Positions 9,157 through 18,597 of a DNA stretch of 64,000 nt are shown here, one piece after another. The position numbers and the translations under genes were made by a program. The first letter of the stretch is position 1; each line of letters begins with the position of its first letter. The DNA is taken from NCBI RefSeq assembly GCF_002847525.1, contig NZ_PKKM01000008.1, positions 60,711 through 124,710 of the forward strand. The letters are read 5' to 3'. Under the pieces are notes generated by a model that was given only the letters and a program-made list of their open reading frames with translations, did not search any database and had not been told where the DNA came from. The DNA is from Schaalia odontolytica (lineage in GTDB: Bacteria > Actinomycetota > Actinomycetes > Actinomycetales > Actinomycetaceae).

Positions 9157-9188
9157 GGGCCTCGTCGCAGCGAGCGGAGATGAGGCCC
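9157..9188. terminator. Second hairpin between the amidotransferase and manA stops
   Basis: GGGCCTC (9157-9163) pairs with GAGGCCC (9182-9188), and TGCTCCTATTTT follows on the plus strand. The arms contain part of the dispersed motif (GCCTCGTC). The remaining bases to 9310 show nothing clear. Confidence 0.5.
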
Positions 9189-9310
9189 TGCTCCTATTTT
9201 AGAGGAAAACGGCGCGCCTACAAGGCTTTTCCAGGAACCAAGACCACCACGTGGGACGACTTGACAACGCTCCCATTTACGGCCTCGTCACGGCGCGCGA
9301 CGTACCCCGG

Positions 9311-10528
9311 TCAGGGGGCCGCGACCTGCACAAACGAGCCGGTGCCGTACGCCCACATGCGACGCTCGGCGGCCGAGACAAACACGGCCTGGCCGCGGCT
9401 CAGTTCCACGCTGTCCCCGCCCTGCTCCTCGCTCACGTGCAGGGTGACCGACCCGGAGGTCGCGATGACGATGCGCGGGCCCTCGCCGGGCACGGCGACC
9501 TCGTCCACGCGGGACGTGTGCTTGCCGGGTGCCAGCGTCGTCACCGACAGCTCGAACTCCTGGGCAGGTGCCAGAAAACGGTCCGTCGTCGCCGAGGGGT
9601 GCTCGGGTGCCACGCGCACGGGCGGCAGCGCCGAAAACTCGGTGATTTCGACGAGCTGGGCGGAGTCCACGTACTTGCCGGTCAGGCCTGCGCGCACGAC
9701 GTTGTCGGAGGAGGCCATGACCTCGATGCCCAGGCCTGACTGGTAGGCGTGGATCTGGCGCGGCGGAATGTAGACGGCCTCGCCCGGGCGCAGGGACACC
9801 GGGTTCATGAGGAAGGCGACGATGATACCCGGGTCGCCCGGGTGCTTCTCCCCCAGGACGCTCACAAGCTCGTCCGTGCGCGGCGAGGGGGACGTGTCCG
9901 ACGCGAGGCGGGAGCGGCACGCGGCCACGAACTCTTCGACGCGCTCGGGGGTCGCCGGGGAGTCCTCGTCGAAGAGCCACGTGGCCAGGGAGCGCAGGCC
10001 CCCGCGCACGGTGGACAGCTTGAGGCGGTAACGCAGGCGGTCCGCGAGCTCACCCTCCAGGCCGACGAGGAGCTGGCGGGCCTTGCGCGGCACGCGGAAG
10101 CCCACGAGCGCGCTGAACTCGGTGAGCGCGTAGATCATCTCGGGCTTGTGGTTCATATCCCGGTAGACGCGGTGCGTGTCCGTTCGCTCAATGCCTAGGA
10201 CCTCCTCGCGCAGGTAGCCCTCGCGCGCGATCTCCTTCGTCGGATGCACCTGCAGGCTCAGGGTCTGCGCGGGGGCGATAATCTTGGCCAGGTACGGCAG
10301 GGTCGGGCCAAACGCGTAGAGCAGGCCTCCGCCGAGGGCTCGCTTGGGGTCCTCGCCGATGTGCTCGGCGAGGGTCTGCCCGCCCGTCAGCAGCGTCGGT
10401 CCGTCCGGGTGGGCGCCGAACCACACCTCGGACACCGGGTCGTCCCCGGCGGCGGCCCCCAGGAACTCGGGGATCGCGTTCGTGGAGCCCCACGCGTCAG
10501 CTTTCGTCCAGCCGATCAGTCTTTCCAT
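9311..10528 (-). CDS. manA: Mannose-6-phosphate isomerase, class I
   Basis: ManA interconverts mannose-6-phosphate and fructose-6-phosphate, linking mannose use to glycolysis and GDP-mannose supply. The 405-residue product shows the zinc-site segments of type I phosphomannose isomerases: SLQVHPTKE (Gln and His ligands), HKPEMIYAL (Glu ligand) and PPRQIHAYQSGLG (His ligand), followed by the SSDNVVRAGLT block. The start at 10528 gives MERLIGW, the standard N-terminus. The gene seems leaderless, with TAGGAT seven bases upstream of the ATG and no ribosome-binding site. It has its own promoter and is not linked to a mannose PTS here. Confidence 0.94.
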   Translation of the reverse strand: MERLIGWTKADAWGSTNAIPEFLGAAAGDDPVSEVWFGAHPDGPTLLTGGQTLAEHIGEDPKRALGGGLLYAFGPTLPYLAKIIAPAQTLSLQVHPTKEIAREGYLREEVLGIERTDTHRVYRDMNHKPEMIYALTEFSALVGFRVPRKARQLLVGLEGELADRLRYRLKLSTVRGGLRSLATWLFDEDSPATPERVEEFVAACRSRLASDTSPSPRTDELVSVLGEKHPGDPGIIVAFLMNPVSLRPGEAVYIPPRQIHAYQSGLGIEVMASSDNVVRAGLTGKYVDSAQLVEITEFSALPPVRVAPEHPSATTDRFLAPAQEFELSVTTLAPGKHTSRVDEVAVPGEGPRIVIATSGSVTLHVSEEQGGDSVELSRGQAVFVSAAERRMWAYGTGSFVQVAAP

Positions 10529-10535
10529 AGGTCGA

Positions 10536-10541
10536 ATCCTA
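10536..10541 (-). promoter_or_regulatory. -10 box of leaderless manA
   Basis: On the minus strand TAGGAT is followed by seven bases and then the manA ATG. No Shine-Dalgarno is visible. A one-base variant of the dispersed motif (GACGAGGCCGTGGC, 10570-10583) lies between this promoter and the ABC gene stop. Confidence 0.6.
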
Positions 10542-10608
10542 TCGGTATCGGGCACGTCAACACGCGAGGGACGAGGCCGTGGCCCCATCCCCCGCGCGCT
10601 CGCGTCTG

Positions 10609-12372
10609 TCAGGCGCTGGGTTGATCGGTGGTTTCGCGCGCCTCAAGGGCGGCGAGGGCACCTCCGCGCGCGTGCAGCTCGGCGTAGGTGCCGGTCTCCA
10701 CGACGCGGCCCGCGTCCATGACGATGATCTGGTCGGCGTCGCGCACGGCGCTGATGCGGTGGGCGATCTCGACGATGGTGCGGCCCTTCGCGACGCGCGC
10801 GATGCCCTCACGCACGCGCGCCTCGGTGGCCGGGTCGACCTGGCTCGTGGCCTCGTCGAAGACGTAGATCGGGGCGTCGCGCAGGAGCGCGCGGGCCAGG
10901 GCCAGGCGCTGACGCTGGCCGCCCGAGAGACGCTCGCCCATGTCGCCAACAGCGGTATCCAGGCCGTCCTTTTCCGTGGCCAGCCAGTCGGTGAGGTCCA
11001 CGGCCTCCAGCGCACGCTCCAGGTCGGCCTCGCTCGCGTCGGGCGCGGCAAGCAGCAGGTTGGCGCGCAGCGTGTCGTTGAACAGGTAGGGGCGCTGGGG
11101 CGCGGAGGCGACCGTCGCACGCAGGTCGCGCAGGGACACCTCGGCCACGTTCGTGCCACCGATCGTGACGGTGCCCGAGGCCGGGTCCCACGTGCGGGTC
11201 AGCAGCGAGGCCAGCGTCGACTTGCCCGAGCCGGAGGCGCCCACGATGGCGGTGCGCTTGCCGGCGGGGATGTGGATGCTCACGCCGTCCAGGACCGTGG
11301 GGGCAGGCGCGGGCGCGTCCTCGTCCGTCGGGTAGGCGAAGGTCACGTCGGTGAACTCAATGTCGCCGGGGGTCAGCGGCTTGGGGTCGGCCGGGTCGGC
11401 GACGGCGGGCGCGCGATCGGTGATCGCGAAGACGCGGGCGGCCGACGCGAAGGCCTGGTCCAGGTCCGCGGCGAACTCCTCGACCGCGAGGACCGGGCCG
11501 AAGGAGCCCATCGCGATGCCGAGGGCGAGGCCCGCCTGGGGCAGCGTCAGCGTTTCGGCGAGCACGTTCGAACCCGCGACCATGGCGACCGTGACGATGC
11601 CGAGGGCGACGGCGGCCTGGTTGAGGCCTCGGCGCAGCGCGATCCAGCGGCCCTGGGTGCCCAGGCCCGAGGAGATACGCTTTTCGATGGCGCTCATCTC
11701 GGCCTCGCGACGTTCCTCCGCCCCAAAGGCGAGGACCTCACGCACGCCCTGCACCGAATCGGTCACGTGGGCCGCGATCGCGCCCCGGGCCTCGCGCAGC
11801 TCACGCGCCGCACGCGCGGTCGAGCCGGAACCCAGGAAGGGAATGACCGCGCCGACGATCAGCAGGAAGGGCGCCAGCACGGCGGCCAGCGTCCAGGACA
11901 CGGCGGTGCCCATCCATACGACCGACAGGATCGGGACGATGACGGCCGTCGTGACGGGGGCGAGCGTGTGGGCGAAGAAGACCTCGACGCGGTCGATATC
12001 CTTCGTCACGCGGTTCATGATGTCGCCCGAATCCAGGCGATCCGTGCCCGCGGGAGCCTGGGGCTCAAGCTGGTCGTAGAAGTAGTTGCGCAGCATCGCC
12101 AGGGAGTGGAAGGCCACGAAGTGACCGGCGAACTGCTCGAGATAGCGGGCCAGGCCCTTGAGGAGGCTCAGGCCGATGGCGCAGCAGATGATCAGCGCGA
12201 TGCTCCAGGCGCTCTTCCCCGACGCCAGGCCGGCGACAGCCCAGCCACCCAGGGCGAACAGGGCGATGCCGATCATGAGGAAGACGATGCGGGCGGCGAT
12301 GGAGGCCGCGAGGGGCGGCAGGACGCGCCGCGTGATCGACAGGAGTCGAAGAGACAGTTGCCTGCGGGTCAT
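10609..12372 (-). CDS. ABC exporter half-transporter (TMD-NBD fusion), second of a pair
   Basis: The 587-residue protein has six predicted membrane helices in the first 300 residues and a nucleotide-binding domain after about 345. Walker A is GASGSGKST, the signature LSGGQRQRLALARAL, Walker B VFDEATSQVD and the switch His lies in EIAHRISA. The N-terminal arrangement resembles CydC/IrtB-type half-transporters. The ATG at 12372 overlaps the upstream stop (ATGA), so it acts with the upstream protein as a heterodimer. The long open frame upstream of this start is only a shadow of that partner. A DtxR-like box in front of the pair suggests metal-linked transport such as siderophores, which is inference. 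Confidence 0.85.
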   Translation of the reverse strand: MTRRQLSLRLLSITRRVLPPLAASIAARIVFLMIGIALFALGGWAVAGLASGKSAWSIALIICCAIGLSLLKGLARYLEQFAGHFVAFHSLAMLRNYFYDQLEPQAPAGTDRLDSGDIMNRVTKDIDRVEVFFAHTLAPVTTAVIVPILSVVWMGTAVSWTLAAVLAPFLLIVGAVIPFLGSGSTARAARELREARGAIAAHVTDSVQGVREVLAFGAEERREAEMSAIEKRISSGLGTQGRWIALRRGLNQAAVALGIVTVAMVAGSNVLAETLTLPQAGLALGIAMGSFGPVLAVEEFAADLDQAFASAARVFAITDRAPAVADPADPKPLTPGDIEFTDVTFAYPTDEDAPAPAPTVLDGVSIHIPAGKRTAIVGASGSGKSTLASLLTRTWDPASGTVTIGGTNVAEVSLRDLRATVASAPQRPYLFNDTLRANLLLAAPDASEADLERALEAVDLTDWLATEKDGLDTAVGDMGERLSGGQRQRLALARALLRDAPIYVFDEATSQVDPATEARVREGIARVAKGRTIVEIAHRISAVRDADQIIVMDAGRVVETGTYAELHARGGALAALEARETTDQPSA

Positions 12373-13970
12373 CGGATCGTTCCTTCCTGCAGGGTCGCGA
12401 CGCGGTCGGCGCCCTTGATGGTGGCGTCTCGGTGAGAAATCGTCAGGGTCGTGCGCCCAGCACACACGGTCTCCAGCGACGCGAGGATCTCGCGCTCGGA
12501 GGCCAGGTCCACGTGGGCGGTTGGCTCGTCCAGGATCATGATCGACGCATTCTTCAGGAAGGCACGGGCGATCGCGATGCGCTGGGCCTCGCCGCCGGAC
12601 ACGGCCAGGCCTCGGGCACCCACGCGGGCGTCGAGGCCGCCCGGCAGGGTGTCGACGAACTCGCCCAGGTGCGCGGCACGCAGGGCCTCGATGAGCTGGT
12701 CGTCCGTGGCCGCGGGAGAGGCCAGGAGCAGGTTGTCGCGCAGCGTGCCGGAGAACAGGTAGGTGCTCTGCTCGACGACCGCGGTCTGGGCGCGCACCCA
12801 CGACAGAGGCGCGCTGGCCAGGTCAACGCCGTTGAGGCTCACGCGGCCTCGCGTGGGACGCAGGAAGCCCTGCAGCAGCGCCGAGATCGTAGACTTGCCG
12901 GCGCCCGAGGGGCCAGCGAGCGCGACGTGCTCGCCCTGGGTGAGGGTCAGGTTCGCACCCTGCAGGACCGGGGTGTCCTCGGTGTAGGAGAAGGAGACAC
13001 CGCTGAGCCGGATCTCGCCGCGCTGGGGCAGGATCGCCGGGGCCTTGACACCCTTGGCGTCCGTGACCGGTGGGTTCTGCTTGATGAACTTCTTGATCTC
13101 CTTGTTGGCCGCGATGCCGCCCATGCCGATGTAGAAGAACTGGCCGATGCGGTCCAGCGGGTCGAGCATGATCGAGGACAGCAGCACGAGGGAGATGCCC
13201 TCTCCGACACTGATCGCGCCCTGCTGGTAGCGGATGAGGGCCAGCGCGATCGCGCCGGTGATCATGCCGAGGGAGAAGACGGAGTCAATGACCAGGAGGA
13301 TCAGCTGGTTGCCGGCCAGGTAGCTCATGACCTTCGAGCGCACCTCTTCGGCGGCCTCGGCCAGGCGCTTGCCCATGTCTTTGCCGGCGTTCATGAGGGC
13401 CAGGTCGCCCAGGCCCTGGATGGCGTCGAGCTCCTTGGCGGCGAGCTGGCGCGAGGCGTGGCGGTAGCGCGAGGACACCGGCTTGAATGCCTTGCGGAAG
13501 CCCATGACGCAGATCGGGACCAGCGGGATCGCGATCGCGAGGAAGCCGCCCGAGGCCGGGTCAATCGTCATGGCAACGAGAATGACGACGAGGATCGGAG
13601 TCGTCAGCGACGCGATCATGGGGGCCAGGAAGATGCCCTTGTAGGCGGCGACGCGCTCGACGCCGTCGGTGGCGGAGTTGACGACGCGGCCCGCGCGCTC
13701 GCTGGTGCGCTGCGAGGGCCCGAGGGCGAAGACCTGTCGGATCATCGAGTGGCGCAGCGCGGGTTCCATCTGGTTCATCTGGGCGGCTCCCAGGGCACTC
13801 ACCGCCCAAGCGAACACGCCCGATCCCAGGGCCCCCAGCACGCCGATCCACCACGTCGACCAGGCATTGTGTCCCGCAATGTCATCGATGCCCCAGCCGA
13901 TCGCCAGGTAGGCGGCGGCCAGGCAGAGGGCCGCTGCCCACGAGCAGACGACCACGATCGCGCGTTTCAT
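12369..13970 (-). CDS. ABC exporter half-transporter (TMD-NBD fusion), first of a pair
   Basis: The 533-residue protein contains an ABC-membrane domain followed by an ATPase with Walker A GPSGAGKST, signature VSGGEAQRIAIARAF, Walker B MILDEPTAHVD and switch His in TISHRD. The start at 13970 is chosen over one 12 codons upstream because GGAG sits five bases before that ATG. It pairs with the downstream half-transporter. The combination resembles CydDC, IrtAB or YbtPQ. The cytochrome-bd assembly role (CydDC) is less likely because no cydAB is nearby and an iron-box-like sequence lies upstream. Confidence 0.83.
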   Translation of the reverse strand: MKRAIVVVCSWAAALCLAAAYLAIGWGIDDIAGHNAWSTWWIGVLGALGSGVFAWAVSALGAAQMNQMEPALRHSMIRQVFALGPSQRTSERAGRVVNSATDGVERVAAYKGIFLAPMIASLTTPILVVILVAMTIDPASGGFLAIAIPLVPICVMGFRKAFKPVSSRYRHASRQLAAKELDAIQGLGDLALMNAGKDMGKRLAEAAEEVRSKVMSYLAGNQLILLVIDSVFSLGMITGAIALALIRYQQGAISVGEGISLVLLSSIMLDPLDRIGQFFYIGMGGIAANKEIKKFIKQNPPVTDAKGVKAPAILPQRGEIRLSGVSFSYTEDTPVLQGANLTLTQGEHVALAGPSGAGKSTISALLQGFLRPTRGRVSLNGVDLASAPLSWVRAQTAVVEQSTYLFSGTLRDNLLLASPAATDDQLIEALRAAHLGEFVDTLPGGLDARVGARGLAVSGGEAQRIAIARAFLKNASIMILDEPTAHVDLASEREILASLETVCAGRTTLTISHRDATIKGADRVATLQEGTIR

Positions 13971-14007
13971 TGTGCTCCTATCAACATGACACACACGAGT
14001 ACACAAC

Positions 14008-14026
14008 CAAGGATAGCCTTAGTTAG
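14008..14026 (-). promoter_or_regulatory. DtxR/IdeR-like iron box upstream of the ABC pair
   Basis: On the minus strand the 19 bases read CTAACTAAGGCTATCCTTG. They match 12 of 19 positions of the DtxR/IdeR consensus TTAGGTTAGGCTAACCTAA, including the central AGGCTA and the CCT half. The site is 38 bases upstream of the start codon, where a repressor would block the promoter. No regulator gene of this family is in the window. Confidence 0.5.
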
Positions 14027-14081
14027 GTTCTGACACCACTGTCACTTTGGGGCAATTTCGCATCGTGACCGCGTAAAGAAA

Positions 14082-14112
14082 CCACGGCCTCGTACAATCG
14101 ACGAGGCCGTGG
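14082..14112 (-). terminator. Terminator of ilvE made from an inverted pair of the motif variant
   Basis: CCACGGCCTCGT (14082-14093) and ACGAGGCCGTGG (14101-14112) form a perfect 12-bp stem. On the minus strand the stem is followed by TTTCTTTA. The arms are the ACGAGGCCGTGG variant of the dispersed motif. Confidence 0.85.
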
Positions 14113-14131
14113 CTCCCTCAAGCGATCATGC

Positions 14132-15280
14132 TCAGACCAGGCGGTACGTCCAGCCGTAGGGATCCTCGGCGCGACCCCACTGGATGTCGGTCAGGTGCTT
14201 GTGGATCTCGCGGGTCTTCTCCCCGACCTCGATCTCCACGTCGAAGTCGTCGCCAGCCAGGCGCGTGATCGGGGTGACCACGGCGGCCGTGCCACAGGCG
14301 AAGACCTCGGCGACAGCGCCCGAGCGGATGCCATCCACGACCTCGGACAGGGCGATCTTCTCCTCACGAACATCGACGCCCTGGTCGCGCAGCATGCGCA
14401 GGATCGCGCTGCGCGTGCCACCCTCGAGGATGACGCCGGTGAGCTCGGGGGTGCGGATGGTTCCATCAGCCATGACGACGAACATGTTCATGCCGCCCAG
14501 CTCCTCGAGGTACTTGCCCTCGTAGGTGTCCAGGAAGCAGACCTGGGAGAAGCCCTTGGCCTCGGCCTGGATCTGGGGCAGCAGGGAGGCTGCGTAGTTG
14601 CCGCCCGCCTTGGCGCTGCCGGTGCCGCCGGGGCCGGCGCGGTGGTACTCGCGTTCCACCCAGATGGCCACGCCCGACAGGCCGCCCTTGAAGTAGGGGC
14701 CCGACGGCGAGCCGATGACGTAGTAGTCGACGACGCCGGCGGGGTGGACGCCCACGAACTCCTCGGAGGCGAACATGAAGGGACGCAGGTAGAGGGAAGA
14801 ACCGTCGACCTCGGGAACCCACTTGACGTCCGCGCGCACGTAGTCCACGAGGGAGGCCACGAAGTCCTCGCGGCTCAGCTCGGGCAGGGCCAGGCGGCGG
14901 GCCGAGTGGTTCAGGCGCGCGGCGTTGTAGCCGGGGCGGAAGGTCCACACGGAGCCGTCCTCGCGCTTGTAGGCCTTGATGCCCTCGAACACGGACTGGC
15001 AGTAGTGGAAGACGGAGGCGCCGGGGGTCAGCTCGAGCGGGCCGTAGGGGATGACGCCGCGGTCATCCCAGCCGCCCTCGCGGGTCCAGCGCATGTGGGC
15101 CATGTGGTCCGTGAACTTCTTGCCGAAGGCCAGGGTCGACATGATCTCGTTGTACTCCTCCGGCGTCGCCGGGTGAGCGTTGGGGGTCAGGGGGAAACGA
15201 CCGGCCAGCTCGTCGGCGGCGGGAAGTACCAGGTCGCCGGCAGCCTCAAGTTCCGTGGGGGTGTGCTGCGTCGATGCCAT
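14132..15280 (-). CDS. ilvE: Branched-chain amino acid aminotransferase
   Basis: IlvE performs the final transamination to leucine, isoleucine and valine with glutamate as donor, using PLP. The 382-residue length is that of the larger class (BCAT type II) common in actinobacteria. The PLP lysine is Lys224 in GSAKAGGNYA; YLRPFMFA, VFEGIKAYK and the late GTAAVVTPI segment are also typical. AGGAG lies properly before the ATG. A terminator follows directly, so it is transcribed alone although ilvD and leuA occur elsewhere in the window. Confidence 0.95.
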   Translation of the reverse strand: MASTQHTPTELEAAGDLVLPAADELAGRFPLTPNAHPATPEEYNEIMSTLAFGKKFTDHMAHMRWTREGGWDDRGVIPYGPLELTPGASVFHYCQSVFEGIKAYKREDGSVWTFRPGYNAARLNHSARRLALPELSREDFVASLVDYVRADVKWVPEVDGSSLYLRPFMFASEEFVGVHPAGVVDYYVIGSPSGPYFKGGLSGVAIWVEREYHRAGPGGTGSAKAGGNYAASLLPQIQAEAKGFSQVCFLDTYEGKYLEELGGMNMFVVMADGTIRTPELTGVILEGGTRSAILRMLRDQGVDVREEKIALSEVVDGIRSGAVAEVFACGTAAVVTPITRLAGDDFDVEIEVGEKTREIHKHLTDIQWGRAEDPYGWTYRLV

Positions 15281-15466
15281 GAGGTCTCCTGTCGTGGTTT
15301 TTCACAAATATGAAGCCAGAATATGCCCGCCGTCCGCAATGTGGCCGATTGATTTCGGCATGTGACCCACTCCCCCGCCCCCTGTGGACGTTCTCACCCC
15401 GTCACCCCTCACCCATCGCAGTCCCGATTCCTGCGACCTGTCACCGCACACACCAGCCCGACAGGA

Positions 15467-15472
15467 TACGAT
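15467..15472 (+). promoter_or_regulatory. -10 box of a probable leaderless gene
   Basis: TACGAT is followed by six bases and the ATG at 15479, without a ribosome-binding site. The rest of the 15281-15478 gap is AT-mixed and shows no hairpin I can support. Confidence 0.5.
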
Positions 15473-15478
15473 CAACGC

Positions 15479-15976
15479 ATGACGACTCTGCCTGACGCCC
15501 TTGCCTCCGCCCTGCCCTCCCGCGAGCGCCGCTCCCCCGGCCTGGAGCTCGAGGACGGGCGCTGGATGGTGGCCGCGAAGTCGGGCCTGTACGTCTTCGG
15601 TGCCGAGGCCTCGTCCGGCGAGGGGGAGCCCACCCCCGAGGTGTTCCCCTGGTACGACGTGGCGCGGGCGCGCTGGGAGGCCGAGGGCTCGCTCTTCGCC
15701 CTGGAGTGGGTGGATCCGGCCCGCCCGGCCCTGGCGGGGCGCGGGAAGGGCGATCCGGAGGATTTCATGCGTCATACAAGCGAGTTCGTGAACCGCTCGA
15801 TCGTCCTGCACTCCCAGGTGGAAGTCGGCAACGGCACGACGGTGACGGCGTGGGTGCGCCGCGGCGAGGACGGGCTTTTCTCCGTGCTGACGGCCGACGG
15901 GCCGCTGGATGCCGACGGGCAGCGAGAGGCGGACGCCCTGGAGGCCCGCGTGCGCGACGCGGTCGGTCTCGACTGA
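15479..15976 (+). CDS. Conserved-looking hypothetical protein
   Basis: The 165-residue soluble protein has no signal peptide or membrane helix and I recognise no domain. It has patterned beta strands (RWMVAAKSGLYVFG, SIVLHSQVEVG, VTAWVRRGEDGLFSVL) and looks like a compact cytosolic protein. The ATG at 15479 is preferred because a -10 box lies six bases upstream. One exact copy of the dispersed motif follows two bases after the stop. It converges on luxS with a shared terminator. Confidence 0.7.
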   Translation: MTTLPDALASALPSRERRSPGLELEDGRWMVAAKSGLYVFGAEASSGEGEPTPEVFPWYDVARARWEAEGSLFALEWVDPARPALAGRGKGDPEDFMRHTSEFVNRSIVLHSQVEVGNGTTVTAWVRRGEDGLFSVLTADGPLDADGQREADALEARVRDAVGLD

Positions 15977-15979
15977 TCG

Positions 15980-15991
15980 ACGAGGCCGGGG
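15980..15991 (+). repeat. Dispersed motif copy just after the stop codon
   Basis: Exact core within CGACGAGGCCGGGGC, starting two bases after the TGA. It is unpaired, although the nearby CCCCTCGGGG can fold. Confidence 0.85.
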
Positions 15992-16039
15992 CTCCCCCCT
16001 CGGGGCACGCTCCCCCTCGCATGCATCCTTAGACGACAA

Positions 16040-16068
16040 CGGGACCCATCCTCACCGGATGGGTCCCG
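16040..16068. terminator. Bidirectional terminator between the hypothetical gene and luxS
   Basis: A perfect 12-bp stem CGGGACCCATCC/GGATGGGTCCCG has loop TCACC. It is the best terminator candidate for both convergent genes. Confidence 0.85.
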
Positions 16069-16095
16069 CTTCCGTATCCAGGCGAACGCCCGGAA

Positions 16096-16575
16096 TCAGT
16101 GAATGACGTCGACGCGCTCGAAGGCGTCCAGGGAGAAGCCCTGCTCAAGGATCGCACGGCTCCACTCGCGGGCGCTGAACAGCGAGTGGTCGCGGTAGTT
16201 GCCACACGAGTACGCGTCGGTGCCGGGCACGTCCTCCCAGGTGACCTCCTCGGCGATCGCGTGCAGGGAGGAGGCCAGCGCCTGCGTCACCTCGCGCACC
16301 GAGGGGGTACCCCACATGATCAGGTGGAAGCCCGTGCGGCAGCCGAACGGCGAGCAGTCGATGACGCCGTCGATGCGGTCGCGCAGCAGGGAAGCCAGCA
16401 GGTGCTCGATCGTGTGCAGGCCCGAGGTCGGGATCTCCCCGGCGTTGGGCTGGAGTAGACGCACGTCGAAGTTCGAAATCTGGTCGCCCTTCGGGCCGGA
16501 CTCCACGTTGATGAGGCGCACGTAGGGCGCCTTCACTGCGGTGTGGTCCAGGGTAAAGCTCTCAACTTCAGCCAT
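16096..16575 (-). CDS. luxS: S-ribosylhomocysteine lyase
   Basis: LuxS cleaves S-ribosylhomocysteine to homocysteine and DPD, the precursor of autoinducer-2, within the activated methyl cycle. The 159-residue protein has the metal-binding HTIEH motif (His54, Glu57, His58), the third ligand Cys124 in AYSCGNY, and the catalytic Cys79 in the FGCRTGF segment. The length is standard. The start is three bases after the dnaG stop, so it is read as the distal gene of a dgt-dnaG-luxS cluster. This is an uncommon partnership that probably reflects growth-linked expression. Confidence 0.96.
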   Translation of the reverse strand: MAEVESFTLDHTAVKAPYVRLINVESGPKGDQISNFDVRLLQPNAGEIPTSGLHTIEHLLASLLRDRIDGVIDCSPFGCRTGFHLIMWGTPSVREVTQALASSLHAIAEEVTWEDVPGTDAYSCGNYRDHSLFSAREWSRAILEQGFSLDAFERVDVIH

Positions 16576-16578
16576 CGG

Positions 16579-18552
16579 TTAGTCCCTTTCGGTGTAGTTT
16601 TGCCGGCGTTGCTCCAGGCGCATAAGCTCCCGGAACGTCTCGGAGTAGGTGGGGTCGTCCTCGCTCAAGCGCGACAGGGCCGCGCGGGCCTCGCCGAGCT
16701 TGCGAGTCAGGTCCATGCGCACCATCGCGGCCACCACGCCGCGGCAGTACGAGCGCACGTCCGCCTCGCCCGCGACGGGCAGAGGCGCGACGGCCAGCTG
16801 GGTGACGGCGGGGCCGATGAACTCGCCGGCAGTCTCGAGAACCACCTGGACGAAGTGGCGCGAGGCCGCAAGCGTCGCGTTCTCGCCCGGGCCGAAGTGG
16901 GCCTCGGCCTGGCGCATCATCTGCGTGAAGGCATCGAGCCCGCCGACCGCGCGGATCGCGTCGTGGACGGCGCGGTGCGTGGGCACCGTGAAGGACTGCC
17001 CATCGAGCTCCTCGAAGCCCGATCCCACGGCGTAGAGCGGATGTTGGAGGACGGCCTCGAGAGCCTGGCGCTCGATGCGGCTCACCGGGTCCTCGGGGCC
17101 TCGGCGCTCGGGGGTGGTGGGGCCGGGGCGGCCCGCTCCCGCCATTTCGATCTCACCCGGGCGCGCCTCGTGCGAGACGACCTCGACGCGACCGGCCGCG
17201 CGAATCGCCTGCTCGACCGTGGGGATGTCCATGCCGAGCCACCCCGCCAACTGGCGCGTGTACTCCGCGCGCAGGGCGCGATCCTTGATGTGCGCGACGA
17301 TGCCGGACGAGGCGCGCAGCCCCTGCACGCGGCCCTCGGCGCTGCGCAGGTCCATCTGAGACAGGACCGAGCGGATCGCGAACTCAAAGAGCGGGATGCG
17401 CGAGTTCACCAGGTCGACGATCGCCTGATCGCCCTGGGATAGACGCAGGTCGCAGGGGTCCTGGCCGCCCGGCGCCACCGCAACAAAAGTCTGGGCCGCG
17501 AAGTTCTGGTCCTCGCCGTAGGCGCGCAGCGCAGCCTTTTGCCCGGCACTGTCGCCGTCGAAGGTGAAGATGACCTCCGATCCGTGCGCGCGTCCCGTGG
17601 ACAAGAGCACGCCGGCGGCCGGATCCGCATGGTCACCCAGCAGGCGGCGAATGATCTTGACGTGCTCGGAGCCGAAGGCAGTGCCACACGTGGCCACGGC
17701 GTTGGTTACCCCCGCGACGTGCGCGGCCATGACGTCCGTGTATCCCTCGACGATGACAACCTTGTGCTCCGTCGCGATCGTCTTCTTCGCCAGGTCCAGG
17801 CCGTACAGCAGCTGCGATTTCTTGTAGATCGGCGTCTCGGGGGTGTTGAGGTACTTGGGCGACTCCTTGTCGCTGTCGTCCAGGCGACGCGCGCCGAAAC
17901 CGACCGTCGCACCCGTGATGTCGCGGATCGGCCACACGAGGCGCCCACGGAAACGGTCGTACACGCCGCGATTACCCTGCGAGCCCAGGCCCGAAATCTG
18001 GATCTCCTGATCCGTGAAGCCCTTCGAGCGCAGGTGGCGCGTCAGGGAATCCCACGAGGCCGGGGCGTAGCCGACCCCGAAATGCGCGCACATCGCTTGG
18101 GTGAAGCCGCGCTCGGCGAGGAACGTGCGACCCTTATGCGCCTCGGGGGAAGCCAGCTGCTGCTGGTAGAACTCTTCGGCGACGCGGTGGGCGTCGAGGA
18201 GGCGCTGGCGCTTGCCCGGCTCTTCGGTGCGCACGCGCGCCCCGCCCTCTTCGTAGTGGAGGGTGATCCCGGCCTTCGCCGCCAGCATCTCGACCGCCTC
18301 GGTGAAAGGCAGGTGGTCGATCTTTTGCACGAAGGAGATGACGTCACCGCTTTCACCGCACCCGAAGCAGTGGAACATGCCCAGGTGGGGGCGGACGTTG
18401 AAGGAGGGGGTGCGCTCGTCGTGGAAGGGACACAGGCCCTTCAGGGAGCCGATACCCGCGGGTCGCAGCGCTACGTGTTCGCCGATGATCTCGTCGATCT
18501 TCACTGCGTTACGTACCGCTTCGATGTCGTCCTTACGAATCAGACCCGCCAT
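16579..18552 (-). CDS. dnaG: DNA primase
   Basis: DnaG makes RNA primers for lagging-strand and origin synthesis. The 657-residue product has the N-terminal zinc finger (Cys41, His44, Cys62, Cys65) and an RNA-polymerase core. The TOPRIM fold has Glu269 in VIVEGYTD and Asp332/Asp334 in FDGDSAG. The C-terminal helicase-binding part begins near 480. An insertion of about 20 residues (roughly 306-326) precedes the DGD strand. The gene has TAGACT six bases before its ATG and no ribosome-binding site, so the transcript is probably leaderless. One copy of the dispersed motif encodes Ala-Pro-Ala-Ser-Trp near residue 165. Confidence 0.96.
   Translation of the reverse strand: MAGLIRKDDIEAVRNAVKIDEIIGEHVALRPAGIGSLKGLCPFHDERTPSFNVRPHLGMFHCFGCGESGDVISFVQKIDHLPFTEAVEMLAAKAGITLHYEEGGARVRTEEPGKRQRLLDAHRVAEEFYQQQLASPEAHKGRTFLAERGFTQAMCAHFGVGYAPASWDSLTRHLRSKGFTDQEIQISGLGSQGNRGVYDRFRGRLVWPIRDITGATVGFGARRLDDSDKESPKYLNTPETPIYKKSQLLYGLDLAKKTIATEHKVVIVEGYTDVMAAHVAGVTNAVATCGTAFGSEHVKIIRRLLGDHADPAAGVLLSTGRAHGSEVIFTFDGDSAGQKAALRAYGEDQNFAAQTFVAVAPGGQDPCDLRLSQGDQAIVDLVNSRIPLFEFAIRSVLSQMDLRSAEGRVQGLRASSGIVAHIKDRALRAEYTRQLAGWLGMDIPTVEQAIRAAGRVEVVSHEARPGEIEMAGAGRPGPTTPERRGPEDPVSRIERQALEAVLQHPLYAVGSGFEELDGQSFTVPTHRAVHDAIRAVGGLDAFTQMMRQAEAHFGPGENATLAASRHFVQVVLETAGEFIGPAVTQLAVAPLPVAGEADVRSYCRGVVAAMVRMDLTRKLGEARAALSRLSEDDPTYSETFRELMRLEQRRQNYTERD
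18054..18065 (+). repeat. Dispersed motif copy inside dnaG
   Basis: Exact core. In the minus-strand gene it is read as Pro-Ala-Ser. Confidence 0.85.
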
Positions 18553-18558
18553 GATCTC

Positions 18559-18564
18559 AGTCTA
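18559..18564 (-). promoter_or_regulatory. -10 box of leaderless dnaG
   Basis: On the minus strand TAGACT, then six bases, then the dnaG ATG. The dgt stop is only about 45 bases upstream, so dnaG has an internal promoter. Confidence 0.6.
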
Positions 18565-18597
18565 CCGATGCCCGCCCGCGTCTGCGTCCAATCATGC

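Noticed and set aside
10609..13970. CydDC assignment for the ABC pair
   Set aside because: No cydAB nearby and an iron-box-like sequence upstream; kept only as an alternative.
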